Assembly: GCA_963576475.1 (NCBI GenBank)
Contig: OY754967.1
Location: forward strand, 23,027,914-23,091,913
Direction of reading: 5' to 3'
Source: Molanna angustata
Taxonomy: Eukaryota; Arthropoda; Insecta; Trichoptera; Molannidae
Length of the DNA stretch: 64,000 nucleotides
Below the pieces are notes generated by a model. The model was not told where the DNA came from. It saw only the letters and a program-made list of their open reading frames with translations, and did no database searches. A program made the translations under genes and the position numbers. Position 1 is the first letter of the stretch, and each line of letters begins with the position of its first letter. Shown one piece after another: positions 1-11,940 of the stretch.

Positions 1-804
1 TGACTGATTGGTTTTATCTATATTAATGTCATTGGAAACAAAGACTGGTAGTAAATTACATTAACTTGTGCGAAACGTAGGTACTTACCATGGTGGAAAA
101 CATTTTGAAAAGAACACAATATGTAACAATTGAACTGGATATATGTAAGTATCAAATAGCTACCATACAATGATATCCACTGCAATATAACAAAGAACTT
201 CAAAGAGAAAATAATATAAAGTTTTCTATGTGTCTCGCATTGTGTCCATAAAAGTATTTTTCCTTGTTTATTTTTATTATTATTATCAGCGTAGTAAAAC
301 AGAAAGTGTTGTTTGAATTAGGAGTGATAATAAAACTGATACAACAATATTTTGATACTTGTTTTACACGACAGTACTAATTTATTTAGTTGTTTAGAAC
401 GTTGAACTAGCAAGTCAGTTTAAAATCCAGATTATTTGATTTACTTCTTTCACTTTTACATACACAACTATCAAATTTAAATTTTATCTCAGATAAATGA
501 ACTTCATTAAATTTTCTGATGCCCTGTGAATTAAGATATTTATTTTAAGGTTTCTTAGTTCTATTTACCAAGAAGAAGATAAATCTTCTTTTTTAATTTC
601 AGCTGTAATTTTCATATTTTCACATGTTATAAAAGAAGGGTAATCAAAAGTAATAAAAATATATGTAAAATGAATGATACAAACACACAAAAATAATCAT
701 TTGTACAAAATATTGAAATAATGAAGTGGAGCAAAAATATCTTTGCCCAAATAATATATGTGGAGCTGTGAAGCAAAAATATCTTTGCCCAAACGAGGTC
801 CCAC
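1..804. other. AT-rich DNA, no gene seen
   Basis: No reading frame here resembles a protein and all are short. The only structure is near the right edge: a 22-bp direct duplication containing AGCAAAAATATCTTTGCCCA, at about 729-750 and 771-792, just before the minisatellite. Confidence 0.6.
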
Positions 805-1023
805 AGTCCCACATCTCAGTGTCCGGCATCCAAGTGTCCCGCACAAATGTGTCCGTGGCCCCCAAGTGTCCGTCGCACCCATGTGTCCCGTATCGCAGTG
901 TCCCACACCTTAGTGTCCCGCATCCAAGTGTCCCACGTCCAAGTGTCCCACGTCCAAGTGTCCCGCACCAAAGTGTCCTGCAGTCATATGTCCCGCACCC
1001 GAATGGCCGCAGTCAAGTGTCCT
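805..1023. repeat. 15-bp minisatellite, about 14 copies
   Basis: A tandem array with a period near 15 bp and consensus close to AGTGTCCCGCATCCA. The middle copies (about 900-985) are the most regular and the outer ones are degenerate. It is far more GC-rich than its surroundings. Open frames run through it because 15 is a multiple of 3; the peptides are simple SVPHPS-like repeats and are not taken as coding. Confidence 0.85.
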
Positions 1024-1632
1024 TTTCCGTATGTAAATTACATAAAATCTGTGTGCGTATTTCTAATATTTTTAATGAACAATTTGAAAGTGGTACTATA
1101 CAAATAATAAAAACACATTTATAAAGAAAGGATATTTTACATTTTGTTTGGTTTTCATATTTCTCTTGAGATGGTAAAGAAATTCTAACTAAAATATAAC
1201 ATTTCAATGAGATATGTTTTGTTCGTTTTATTTTAATACCAGTCTCCGAAATGATTTTAAATATCAGGGGATTTACAAATGGTCTGAGAAGAAAACGTTG
1301 AGTTTTAATTTGCAACCAAAACATATTTTCAAAAAAGAAAAATGAAAAAAAAATATTTTTTGAAAATATTTGAGGCTCAACAATATGAAATAAATTTTCA
1401 TGAAAACTCTGTATAATTGATCTTTATGATCGAATATTTGTTTTTCTTTTTGATATGATTAAAAAAACTCCATTTGGAAAATTTGATAAATTTCTAGATC
1501 TATAAACATAAGTTACAGACTAATGGGCAAAGGACTATAACTACAACTACTCTACTTTGAATCTCTGTTTAAATACATTAATTTTTATTTAAACAGAGAT
1601 TCGTATAGATTTATTTTCCATTATATTATATA

Positions 1633-2113
1633 CTAGTTTTTTTATACCCGGCGTTGCTTGAGAAGGTAAATGTGAAGCAATATGCCAACGTATCAAGAAA
1701 ATCGTTTTCGTAATTTTGATCTGTTTAATTGTTATGATAAATTCAGAATGAGTGTACAATATCCAAAAAATAAATAAAAATTAACAAGCCACCTTCAATT
1801 GGGAATAATTCACCAATCTAGACACTTATATCAAAGGATTAGGCTCTGAGGAGGTCGCTATACTATCTATCAACCCTTTATAATGATTCCTGATTATCAA
1901 TGTTTAAAAAGTCTTTTATGATTCTACATGTAATCATTATTACCGATTTGTGCATATTTATATTATTCTTATATCCAAATAGATTTTCTAATTATTGAAC
2001 TTAATAGATTTTTGTATTCATTTTATTACGTTGATAAAATCCTAAATAAGGTTTATCTAAAAGTTACCAAGACATACATTGACTGAGGCGGTACGAAGTT
2101 CGCCGGGTCAACT
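1633..2113. mobile_element. Helitron-like termini, decayed
   Basis: Two end-like signals face each other. At 1633 the minus strand reads CAACGCCGGGTATAAAAAAA then CTAG, followed by T. At 2092-2113 the plus strand has a GGCG...CGCC hairpin around TACGAAGTT, then GGGTCAACTA. The second is close to the 3' end of the Helitron ending at 43953, where GGCAA...TTGCC surrounds TACGAAGT. The 3' hairpin and CTAG end are known Helitron hallmarks. I cannot find matching 5' ends, so this may be two truncated copies or one composite. No coding capacity. Confidence 0.35.
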
Positions 2114-3286
2114 ACATAGTTTGTAATAAGTATGGAATAAATATGGAACATTTATCAGGTAGGTAATGAATGATAATGAAATAAAATTATTAAATTGTAG
2201 CTAAGGCAGGTAAATTAAGATTTTTTTTTAATTAATAATATTGGTTTCTATGAATTTGTGCTGAATATTTAAAAAAAATGCAAACACGTTCAATCTTCGC
2301 GTCTCGTTAAGATCATATTGTGTTTTTTTTTCAGTGAGAAGCGACGTGTTAAAATGACAAACTGGAAAAAATAATGATAAGGGAACACTCGTGTAGGTGG
2401 TAACATTTGTAAGGGTTACCAACTTACACGGACAAATAAATGCCCGAACCATTTTCAAAATATAAGAAAAGTGTTATCTCTTCTGTATTGCCGAAACGTT
2501 TTCGTCTACAAACTTTCTTCGTCACTCCAGCACGTTCCATATCATTTGTTCATTTTATTATATGAGCACTGCTCCGCCTGCTTAAGTTGGTCATATTTTT
2601 AATATTTAGTGTCTCCTCGAAACCTTTTTAAGGGAGCATAGGTCATATTTTGATTCCATAGTATATAAATGTAATAAAATATACCCGTTTTTCGTTTTCA
2701 GTAGTCAAAAATGTATATTAAAAATGTTTTTATATTCACATTAGCCATGAATTATCGACCTGAATACAAAACAATTTATATTCACAAGAATCCAATAAAC
2801 ATCATTCAGTCATTCGACCCAATAGATTCAATTTAATTTTCTATATCAAAAGTATTTTCTGTTTTTATGTAAATATTCATAAACAAGGGAAAAATTCAAC
2901 CATAAAAAATATGGAGTATCGAGTCAGTTAGTGATGAGTAAAAAGCAAGACCAATGACGTGACTACATGAAGTGTAATTATAAGACTAAGACCTGGGATG
3001 CAAGACTAAGACTAAGCTTGCAAGGCAAATATGATTTATGATTATAATATTATAATGATACATTGACATATGAGATTTTTGAAACAAAAATTTAAAAGAA
3101 ATGCTATGCAACTAATCATCTTAATTTTTTATATATTCATAATGAAATTCCCATATTCAAAATTCATAACAAAATTCATGAGGATTGCGTATTTGAAAAA
3201 ATACGCAATGATCATGAATTGTAGAGGATAAATGCACAGGATATTTTTAAACTGTCATGTTTTGGACAAAACACCAACAACTAGAA
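2114..3286. other. AT-rich DNA, no gene seen
   Basis: No protein-like frame. At about 2985-3025 a short motif (AAGACTAAGACC, GCAAGACTAAGACTAAG) repeats. Related CAAGACCAAGACC strings recur near 21.9 kb, 31.2 kb and 31.45 kb. Confidence 0.55.
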
Positions 3287-3345
3287 AGTGACGCGGATTC
3301 GAATCCTGTCTTGACCGATATAGTATAATATGCATTAGCTTAGTT
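3287..3345 (+). repeat. SINE fragment (family A)
   Basis: The stretch GATTCGAATCCTGTCTTGAC followed by CGAT matches the B-box half of the tRNA-derived SINE at 42592-42745. The 5' half (A box) is missing. A weak version of the SINE tail (GCATTAGCTTAGTTTGTA) follows. It is a non-coding remnant. Confidence 0.5.
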
Positions 3346-4545
3346 TGTAACAATATAAATTAACTCTCTAAAAAGATACAAATCAACCGTCGGAATAATG
3401 ATCATATTCCTACGATATTCGAAATATTTCATATGAACATATTATTATGCTTTTAGATACAAGTGAATTACGCAAGTATTTTAATTTACAAGAAATAAAA
3501 CGATGGAACGTTAGTTATTTTAATCACGTTTACCTTAAGGATTTGTACCAAAACAGAAATTCGTGATGCAGATAAGATTTAAGTATACGTGTAAGAGAAT
3601 AAATTCAGGTATACATTATTACTTGGATTAAAATTTAAAGATATTTCAAAGCATTAAAACTTGCTGTAAAAATATTCCTTATTCAAATCGACACGAAACC
3701 ATCGCAACGCCTAAAGAACGTTAAAATTGAACATTTTATTATAAAATTATTTCACGTTAAAAAAGTAATTAATGAGAAAAATATTCTGATATTTACTAAG
3801 CTTAAGTACACCGAAATCTCTGTAAAAATTCGCAGAACTTAACTGATTAAAATCTACATAAAAATTTCATTCCTCAAATCATAACAAAATAAAGGTAGGT
3901 ACAAAAATATGGTTTGAAATAAAATAAGTCTATGTTAACCACAGGATTTAGAAAATTTTGACAACACGCTACTTAAACATATTTTCTTTTAAATTCTTGA
4001 TTTGAAAATATTTTTTTTTTCTTTATATACCTACATTTAAACTTAGCGTCCACACATACGCAGCGCACGAATCATTTTTTAACAAAGAATGTTTTCATAT
4101 TAAGCCGGCCTTTCAAGAAATGAAAGAGACGCAAATTTATTGCTTTTCTCAAAGATGAAACTTTTACCAAAGTTATCACAGAAACGATTTTATACCAATC
4201 ATCATTTATTTGGATCAGTATACAGTCAAATAAAATATTAAAGAAAAAAATATATATACAAAAAAAAGACCAATGACATATACTATTCACAAGTGTATAC
4301 TTATAACAAAATCTAGAAAAAAATATACTAATTCATAAAGTACCTACTTACTAAAAAAATTACCAAAAAAGTATTCTTTTTTACATAACTTATATAACTA
4401 AAGAAAAATATTAAAAAAAAATAACTAAAAACGAATAAGTTACTCAGTTACTAAAAAAGTTTTGAAAAAATAATCATACATCATTAAAAATTCATTATTT
4501 CTCTGCAATATTTTTTTTTTATTAAAAGAAAGAATGTCTCCTTAT
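3346..4545. other. AT-rich DNA, no gene seen
   Basis: Very AT-rich with many poly-A and poly-T runs, especially 4310-4510. No frame resembles a known protein. Confidence 0.55.
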
Positions 4546-4692
4546 AACGAGTATATATACATCATCATATACTCTCTAAACTAAGCAGTAATGCTTGTGC
4601 TATAGGTGAACGAAATCGGACGTGACATGATTCGAACTCGCGACCATTGTATTACTAACCCGGCGCGCTAAGCGCTCTGCCATTAGTCATCT
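4546..4692 (-). repeat. tRNA-derived SINE (family A)
   Basis: On the minus strand a tRNA-like head runs from about 4692 leftwards. It has an A-box-like GGCAGAGCGCTTAGCGCGC, then the B box GAGTTCGAATC (plus-strand 4629-4639), then CGATTTCGTTCACCTATAGC and ACAAGCATTACTGCTTA. The same head and tail order is seen at 42592-42745 on the plus strand. The boxes are the internal RNA polymerase III promoter of tRNA genes and SINEs. The non-tRNA tail shared between copies argues for a SINE rather than a tRNA gene. Confidence 0.75.
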
Positions 4693-5739
4693 TTCAATCG
4701 GTGTTACCAGTCCAGAAAATCAAATTTTTCTTGAGAAATGAGTTTAAATAAAATTCGATACCAACGACGCCTAATGGCTTTCCATTTATGCCATTAAAGG
4801 TTAGCGTCCACATAAGCGCGGCGTACGGAGCGGACGCAGTGCATCAGACATATATTTAAGTATTCTTTTTATAGGAATTCATGCGCGTATCGTCGGCAAT
4901 ACCGACAATCCAATCCGTAGGTACACTGCGCCTCTGTGGACACCAAACTTTCTGCGGCACGGTGGTTGAAAAATCTCTGATCATATTAAAAAATATAGGT
5001 AGTCATTTAAATAATTATATTTTTATATTTCAGGAGTAATATAAGGGGAAAAAACGGAGTAGGAAGCAAGGTCATTCTGGATAAATTGATGGTACCTACA
5101 TATTATAAAACGTTAAAGCATCTACATATCTCTAATACTTGTAGAAGTAATATTTTTTTAAAGTTTTTCATACAATATTTATCAGTGGCCTTTATAATAT
5201 TACTCTTGATAACTGTCACCTGCGTACATTTTTAATTATCTACTATTACGATTAAAACAAATCTACACACCTACCGCATTATAACCTACAACAATCTACA
5301 CACCTACCGCTGCTTTGCTAATAAATCGAATCGTAGGTTCTTAGCGAATAGATCGAAATTGGCTGCAAGAGGTCATGCCTTCCAGTCATTGTACTACAAT
5401 ATGTTCCAGCTACAAATAAGTATCATATAATAGAGAATAAGATCACAAAAGCATTTGTTTTACTCTTTAATAACCTGTATCAATTAGTGAGTCTGTCATC
5501 ACCAAATTTCTCGTCATTGAAATCGTTTATATTTATTTGGTACGTAATTTATAGGTAGAGTAAATTATTTTTCATTTTGCGAAGAGAACCCAAAATATGT
5601 ATTGCGGAAGGGTCCAAAGTATAAAGTTTCATTATTAATAGCTTTCTAAACATAATATAATAATGCAAGCCACTTCTATTAAAATTTACGCTACCTGACT
5701 TTCTGTTTTATATTAAGGGACATATATTGTAAGGGACAT
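4693..5739. other. AT-rich DNA, no gene seen
   Basis: A somewhat GC-richer patch at 4800-4970 carries no recognisable frame. The rest is AT-rich. CTACACACCTACCGC occurs twice, at about 5262-5276 and 5294-5308. Nothing else stands out. Confidence 0.5.
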
Positions 5740-5822
5740 ATATTGTACAAAAAAGTATTGTGTAACCTCGACGAGCACTCATCCATGGGACCAGACAATG
5801 TTCCTCCAATTGTCTTGAAGAG

Positions 5823-7223
5823 ATGTGCCGAGTCCCTGTGTCAATCCACTTAATCACGCATTTGATGAGAAACTCATTTAACACTGGAAGGATCCCTACG
5901 GAATGGAAGAGGGCAACTATCACACCAATCTACAAGAAGGGAAACAAACTGGATCCGAGCAATTACCGTCCTATCAGTTTAACAAGTGTTCTGTGTAAAT
6001 GTATGGAGAGGATTATTGTTGATCAGATGCGGGCCTTCGTCAGAGAGAACAATATTATTGGAGCAGAACAGCACGGCTTTATGCCGGGCAGATCTGTTGT
6101 GTCTAACTTGCTATTATGCTTACATCGGTGGACCCTGAGCTTCGACCGACATGAACCTGTCGATGTTATATATTTGGATTTTCAGAAGGCATTTGATACT
6201 GTTCCGATAAAAAGATTGCTCTTGAAATTGGACCATCTTGGTATACGTGGCAAGCTGCTTAGGTGGATTGAGGATTTTCTGACGGATAGATATTTCCAGG
6301 TGAGAGTGGGAGATAAGCTATCTTCTGAGAGACCAGTTCTGAGCTCTGTTCCGCAGGGATCAGTGTTGGGACCTTTACTCTTCATTCTATACATATCGGA
6401 TCTCACAATAGACACCCAGTGCCATTCGGAACTATTTGCGGACGACACCAAGTTCTTTGGAAATCCACTTACTCACTCACAACAGCTGCAGGAAGATCTC
6501 GAGAAAATGTTGTCCTGGACCAAGAAATGGTTGATAAAGCTCAATGCTGACAAATGTGTAGCTCTCCATATTGGCCCAAAGAATCCCAAGCTGCAATACA
6601 GATTGGAGGGAACCATTCTCAGATCAGTGAATAGCCAAAGGGATCTGGGTATTACAGTGTCTAAAGATCTCAAATGGGACCAACATATTCTTGGTATAGT
6701 AAAGCGAGCTAACAGTAAGACATATCTGATACGTAAAACGTTTAATAATATTAGCCCAGAATTACTGGTGAAAATGTATAAGACTTATGTCCGGCCGCTA
6801 TTAGAATATGGTTTCCAAATTTGGTCACCATATTTTGAGAAGGACATTGCACTGCTGGAAAGAGTGCAGCGAAGGTTCACCAAACTGGGAGCGGGGCTTA
6901 AGGATTGGACATATGAGGAGCGGCTCCAAGCCTTGGGACTGACAACGCTTAAAGAAAGAAGAACGAGGGGTGACCTCATTGAGACATATAAAGTGCTAAA
7001 CAATCATTATGACTGTCCTGAACTCCCGCATATATACACTCAGAATCAAAACGAGCACTTGCGTGGCCATAGCCTGAAGTTAAATAGAAGTGCGTTTGGT
7101 CAGAATCCGTACAAACACTTCTTGAGCAATAGAGTGGTGGATGCTTGGAACAAGCTGCCTCAGGATCTGGTTGTTGCTGAGAGTGTTAACTCATTTAAGA
7201 ACGGACTGGATGGATTGCTGTGA
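5823..7223 (+). CDS. LINE reverse transcriptase, 5'-truncated
   Basis: A 466-residue open frame covering most of the RT of a non-LTR retrotransposon of the Jockey/CR1 type, an enzyme that copies its own RNA into the target. Visible motifs: NYRPISLTS at about 47-55; YLDFQKAFD at 117-125, with the first catalytic Asp at 119; SVPQGSVLGP; and FADD at 205-208, the catalytic Asp pair. The C-terminal thumb region has RPLLEYGFQIWSP and LLERVQRRFTK. The upstream part of RT (HSSMGPDNVPPIVLKRCAES) lies in another frame at about 5776-5838, so there is a frameshift near 5850 and the start at 5823 is not natural. The endonuclease and ORF1 are missing. After the stop come a short 3' UTR and an (ATA)n tail ending near 7291. 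Dead on arrival, probably a single truncated insertion. Confidence 0.9.
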   Translation: MCRVPVSIHLITHLMRNSFNTGRIPTEWKRATITPIYKKGNKLDPSNYRPISLTSVLCKCMERIIVDQMRAFVRENNIIGAEQHGFMPGRSVVSNLLLCLHRWTLSFDRHEPVDVIYLDFQKAFDTVPIKRLLLKLDHLGIRGKLLRWIEDFLTDRYFQVRVGDKLSSERPVLSSVPQGSVLGPLLFILYISDLTIDTQCHSELFADDTKFFGNPLTHSQQLQEDLEKMLSWTKKWLIKLNADKCVALHIGPKNPKLQYRLEGTILRSVNSQRDLGITVSKDLKWDQHILGIVKRANSKTYLIRKTFNNISPELLVKMYKTYVRPLLEYGFQIWSPYFEKDIALLERVQRRFTKLGAGLKDWTYEERLQALGLTTLKERRTRGDLIETYKVLNNHYDCPELPHIYTQNQNEHLRGHSLKLNRSAFGQNPYKHFLSNRVVDAWNKLPQDLVVAESVNSFKNGLDGLL

Positions 7224-7291
7224 CACTGGACTCATTCAAGCATATCAGCGTTTTGCTGCCTGCTTGACATCTCGATAATAATAATAATAAT

Positions 7292-7745
7292 ATAACCATA
7301 AATCTAATGACTGAAAACATGATATAATAAAACCATGCACTATGAAGTTACGTGTTATTTAGTAAGGGTAACTAGCGCGTGCGTTAAAAAAGGTTTATAC
7401 GTGATTTAAATCATCGGAAACCCAAATATTGTTGATGTTTTGTATTTTAAGACCAAACCTTACTTGAAATAAAAAAACTTTATCGATAATTCACTTTGAT
7501 TGTATGCACTCTTTAAGCACATAAAATATTTATCTCTCTACGACACATAGTTACGGAATGATATAAAAAAATACTTTAGGATATTTTTACTATTTTTTAG
7601 GGGAATTCAGGCTGAATTTTAAAATTGTGAAACGAACATTCAATAGAGAAATGTTGAAAACATTTATGGTATTTTTTCTAGAAACACACTGATAAACATA
7701 TTTGAGGAATTTGATTTGAAATTGAGGTGTTTAGGTTTATATTCC
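7292..7745 (+). repeat. AT-rich interspersed repeat R, copy 1
   Basis: About 450 bp without coding capacity. It matches 41215-41668, 42290-42580 and the split copies around both mariners. Shared landmarks in order: GACTGAAAACATGATAT, GAAGTTACGTGTTA, GTAAGGGTAACT, AAAGGTTTATACGTGATTTA, TTTTAAGACCAAACCTTACT, CTCTACGACACA, GGTGTTTAGGTTTATAT. Probably a non-autonomous element. I see no clear terminal repeats. Confidence 0.7.
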
Positions 7746-9051
7746 AAAAACTGAGATGTTCATTTCTCAAGTTTATTGAAATATTACATAAATCAATTTG
7801 GTTTAGAATCATAATGGAAAAAAAAGCTCCAAACCGACGAAAAATTTTGTAACTGTTGAATAAGTCATTTGATATGTAATATTTTGCTACATTGAGAAAT
7901 TATTTATCTTGAAAATTACCGCAGATGTAGAAAAAATGATAAATTATTACAATAAATTGAAAAAAAGTATATATAAGATTTGAGGTTGGCATGAAAGTTT
8001 ATATAATTATTTAATTTCAATTTTGACCTAAGCTTATGTAAATAGTAATTTTCAACATGATTTAAGATGTTTTTGTAAAGTAGTTGTTGGTTATGAAAAC
8101 ATCATTTGAAAAATAAATACTGACTTTTAAAATGTTTTCATCGCCTCTATTGGTGGCTGTGCCTTATTAAAAAAAAAAAAATGTTTTCATCGATGCAAAA
8201 AAAAAAATTAGGCACAAATAAAAGGTACAAAGTTGAAAACAAAACAAAATCAGCTTTGATGAAAAATATTCTCATTTTAATGTGATTTTTAAATATGATA
8301 ACAGAACAAAAGCTATTTATCAAATTTATAACAAAGAATTAAAAGTAAGTACTTGTTTAAAATATCATATACCAGAAAAATATAAATAAGTTTATAAAAT
8401 AATATAGAAATATTTAATATATAAAACCATATTTTTGGATTCAAATGATTTATAGTGTGTACTTTAGGTATAATAAAAAAGTAATTTTTACACACGTGGT
8501 TTTACTTCATTTTAGTATACATGGTGTAGGTTTAAAACCTTTGATTTGTTTAGGTTGACTGGAAGACGTTTATTCATTAACAAGTCCGCCTTTTGGCTAT
8601 TATAATGTTTTCTTTTGTACATTTTGATTTATATTAATTTGATTTTAACCAATAAAGTTTAATTATAATAAAATATAAAAAAAAAATAATTATTATATTC
8701 TGATTTTTCTTAATAAAGGTATATATATTGTTTAGATATTTTTTGAGTGTAATAATGATCCACGATGTTTTTAAATACAGAGAAATAAAAAAAAATATTA
8801 CTTGACTGAATTTTTGTTTGTTAGTTGTACATTTGTAATATTTTTTTCAAAAAGCATACATTTGGCATATCATATTTTTTGTACTTCTATTATTCTAATT
8901 ACTTTTTAGATATACCTAAATGATTGCTATAAATGAAATATGTGGTTTCGATGTAATTTTCTCCCTTTCATTTTTCATTTACATTATAGAAAATATCTAA
9001 TACTGATGTAAAAATAACAATAGTTTTGATCACCAGATATTATAGATCTGC
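7746..9051. other. AT-rich DNA, no gene seen
   Basis: Extremely AT-rich, with numerous A and T homopolymers. No frame resembles a protein. Confidence 0.55.
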
Positions 9052-9175
9052 AAATTATTTATTTACTACACCATATTATACAATGATACCAATAAGTAGA
9101 ATCCTGCTGCCCAACTAGGAAGCCCTGTTACAGGGCTAGCAGTTTTAGATTTTACAATGACAGTATGCTTATGAT
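9052..9175 (-). mobile_element. LINE 3' end fragment
   Basis: Reading from the right, the minus strand has AAACTGCTAGCCCTGTAACA, then TTGGGCAGCAGGATT and an AT-rich TAAATAAAT tail. The same 3' UTR motif pair (CTGCTGCCCAACTAGG and GGGCTAGCAGTTT on the plus strand) occurs at 63932-63980. This is a heavily 5'-truncated LINE tail in a shared 3' UTR family. Confidence 0.5.
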
Positions 9176-9605
9176 TGGGTGATGATAGCTTCCGCTTTAC
9201 ATTAGGTAGGCACACACTCAAAACACTTTGTACTCATAACTAATTAACCACTACTTCAATAAGCATCAAAATAGACAGCTCACATTATCAAATAAATCAC
9301 ATTTTTGTAGCTTCCGTTCCACATATAAAAACATAAAATCTACAAAATCGCAGCGATGAATTCTAACTAAAGTAGAATAAAAAAGAATTTTAAACGGTTG
9401 AGTTTCGGGTATTCATAACTGACTAAAAAACCGAGATTATGTCGGCAACATTGTCCCTTTTTGGGTAAATTAGTGAACATTTGTATTGTTACGTACATTG
9501 CGCTACAAAATACCATAATAACAAATATACAAAACACTTGATTTCGTTTTAAGCTTTTGAAAAAAGTTCAGCTCTGTAGGCAAAAATAAAGGCGGTTGTG
9601 TTCCT

Positions 9606-9668
9606 TTTAGGGGTGGGTTGGAGAGGGTTAGAATGGAGCGGGAGGGGGAGGGGTGGGGGGGTGGGGCT
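9606..9668 (+). other. G-rich tract
   Basis: About 60 bases with many G runs (GGGG, GGGTTGG, GAGGG, GGGAGGGGGAGGGG, GGGGGGG) in a 30 percent GC setting. The spacing of at least four G runs would allow a G-quadruplex. No gene is attached. Confidence 0.6.
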
Positions 9669-9946
9669 TAAAATCAATATTGACTTAACCCTTCCACCGT
9701 CGATGTTGGCCGAAGAATCAATTTATAATTTCCCTAATTAGGGTTGAAGCGATAAAAACTCTTCGAAAATACATTAATTCAATATATTATTATAATGACT
9801 CGTTTAATAGTTGCTTAACGAGGAGTAACGAATATTGATTAATAAAAAAAATTGCACGAACTAAAAATATTCAAAAGAAATAATAATTCAACTGTAGTGT
9901 CGATTTGTTCAAAAGAATTTATTTCTCTTAACAAATCGACAAAGTT

Positions 9947-10925
9947 TCAAGCCAAGATACGTGAGAATTGTATGCCAGGCCTTGGCCTCCATGAGTCTTC
10001 GCTTTCAACCTCTCCTATCTCCCGCCTCAGCCTTCCCATCCGTTGCCTGGAGCAGTTCGGCAGCATCCCTCCTAACTTCGTCTTCCCACCGTAGCCTTGG
10101 CCTCCCGACCCTCCTTCTTCAACCTGGGTGTCCTTCCAGTATCCTTTTTGTTGCCCGTGATGACGGCATTCTTTGCACATGTCCGGCCCATCTTAACCTG
10201 TTCAGTCTAGCATGTACAGATATTCGGGTGCCTTGTAGATGTTGTACATACAGCTCATAGTTGTAGCGAACTCTCCAGGCTTCGCCATAATTCACGGGCC
10301 ATAGTATTCTACGCAGCACCGAAGGTGTCCAGTACCTCTGGGGATTTTTTTGTCATTGTCCACGCCTCACAACTGTTCTAATGATTGTTTTGAAAAGGGT
10401 GATTTTGGTTTTACTGTGAACACTTCTTGACTTCAGCACTGGGAGAAGAGAGAAGAATACCTTGTTTCCTGTTGCGACTCTTCGTTTAATTTCTGCATAG
10501 TCTTCGTTTTCTTTTGTTATATTGGAACCCAGGTAGGTGAAGTCATTCACCATCTCAAAATTATATTTGTCTTTGAATTTTACAGTACATTGTTGGTCAT
10601 GTTTCTAGATTGCTTCATGATTATTGTTTTGTCTTCATTTATTGCTAGTTCCTTTTCTTTGGCTGCTGTTTTACAAGGAATCGAAAATTTCTTGCACTGC
10701 TACTAGGGATCTTACTACTACATTGAGTTCATCAGCATATCCTACAAACTGGCTGCTTTAGATGTATATGTTGGGTTTAGCGTTTTATGTCTTCCTTATA
10801 ATATATTCTAGAGTCAGGTTGAAAAGTGTGGGGGCTGGTCCGTCACCTTGACCTTGAGAGACAGTAAATTCGTTCGAGAGCTCTCCTCCTATCTTGACTC
10901 TGCATTTGGTATAACTCATTGTTGC
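9947..10925 (-). pseudogene. RTE-like LINE reverse transcriptase remnant
   Basis: The minus strand reads from about 10925 leftwards through pieces of an RT in shifting frames. Near 10880 is YTKCRVKIGGELSNEF, then VSQGQGDGPAPTLFNLTLEY (motif QGDxxSPxLFNL). Around 10725-10755 is FVGYADELN, where the catalytic YADD has become YADE. At 10353-10553 is FTYLGSNITKENEDYAEIKR (FxYLG motif). At 9947-10319 are RLNRLRWAGHVQRMPSSRAT and EDSWRPRPGIQFS, the usual C-terminal tail. Frameshifts separate the pieces. The order and tail fit the RTE-like clade; the 5' endonuclease is not visible. Confidence 0.8.
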
Positions 10926-11350
10926 TTTTCGCCTCTAGTCTCGCTCGGCAGTTACTCGTCAAACTGTGGCGAATGTTGTTGTGTGGTTCGGGCACACCGC
11001 CGGCGCAGACGTCGGGTCAGACATCCTGTGTTGACAACTAGACGTCAAATCTGACAGGCGATGATTGCGTCGGATGCCCCCGGTGTTAGCCCGCGGAACC
11101 TTCGGACGCCAACACGTGGACCGAGGGGTCGGGGTACAAGCCCCTCCGACTTAAAACGGAGTGTACATAGCGGCCGATTTTGAGACCAATCGGAGGCCCT
11201 GACGTGTGAGGTTGGATTCTCGGGGGCAGTGGTTGAACCCGATGGATGGTGGATATTTTGTGTTTGTCCGATGTTGCGGCTGCGTCCGGTGGTGAACAGG
11301 GCCAATGGGCTTTATAGCGTCGCCGGCGTGGAATTGGATCGCGATCTCCC
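10926..11350. other. GC-rich block of unknown origin
   Basis: About 420 bp well above 50 percent GC, in sharp contrast to its flanks. It abuts the RTE-like remnant. CpG-rich strings occur (GCCGGCGCAGACGTCGGGTC, CCCGCGGAACC, GGTCGGGGTACAAGCCCCTC). Short minus-strand frames cross it but match nothing I know. It could be the 5' part of the neighbouring LINE, part of another element, or a captured sequence. Confidence 0.5.
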
Positions 11351-11940
11351 TCGATGTCGATAGCGATAGTATGTATAGTTGAAGAATAAGTACCAAACTA
11401 TAAACCCATAAATACAAATTATTGAATATTTTAAGATATTTTGTTTTCTATACAACACATGTAGGTATGTATGTCAAGATAGGATAGTATGGAGGTCAGT
11501 CCTTTTTTCCTACCCAGAATATGAAAACAGCATGATGGTATGTAGGTATGTATGTTTATATATTAAACTATTAAGTCTTTTTAGATATTGTGTACAGGCA
11601 ACTGCCATACAAATTGTATGAAGCGATGTCGTCACTAAATTCAATTTTAATAAAAATTGTTAAAAAGAATTTGAGATTTACTACTACAATGTTGATATTT
11701 TTTATAGAAAATTAAATTATCTAGTTGGGGTATTTCGGCTATTTTCGAATATAAATTTAACATAAAAAATGTTTTGCTTCATAAAAAATGTTTGAGAAAC
11801 CCTGGAATTTTTTTGAGAAAACTAATTTGAGATTTTGTATTTGTCTTCAAATTTTGTACCAATTTTCAGCGTTCTAGCTTTTATGGTTTCTGAAATATAT
11901 GGAAAAATAAAGTAAAAATTCAAAAGTTGATAACCCCTGA
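11351..11940. other. AT-rich DNA, no gene seen
   Basis: No protein-like frame. ATGTAGGTATGTATGT-type strings recur at 11459 and 11550. Confidence 0.5.

Noticed and set aside
726..1124. 132-residue frame with SVPHPS-like repeats
   Set aside because: It runs through a 15-bp minisatellite; no start context or family resemblance.
11045..11417. 86- and 88-residue minus-strand frames in the GC-rich block
   Set aside because: They overlap in different frames and have no motif; high GC alone removes stops.
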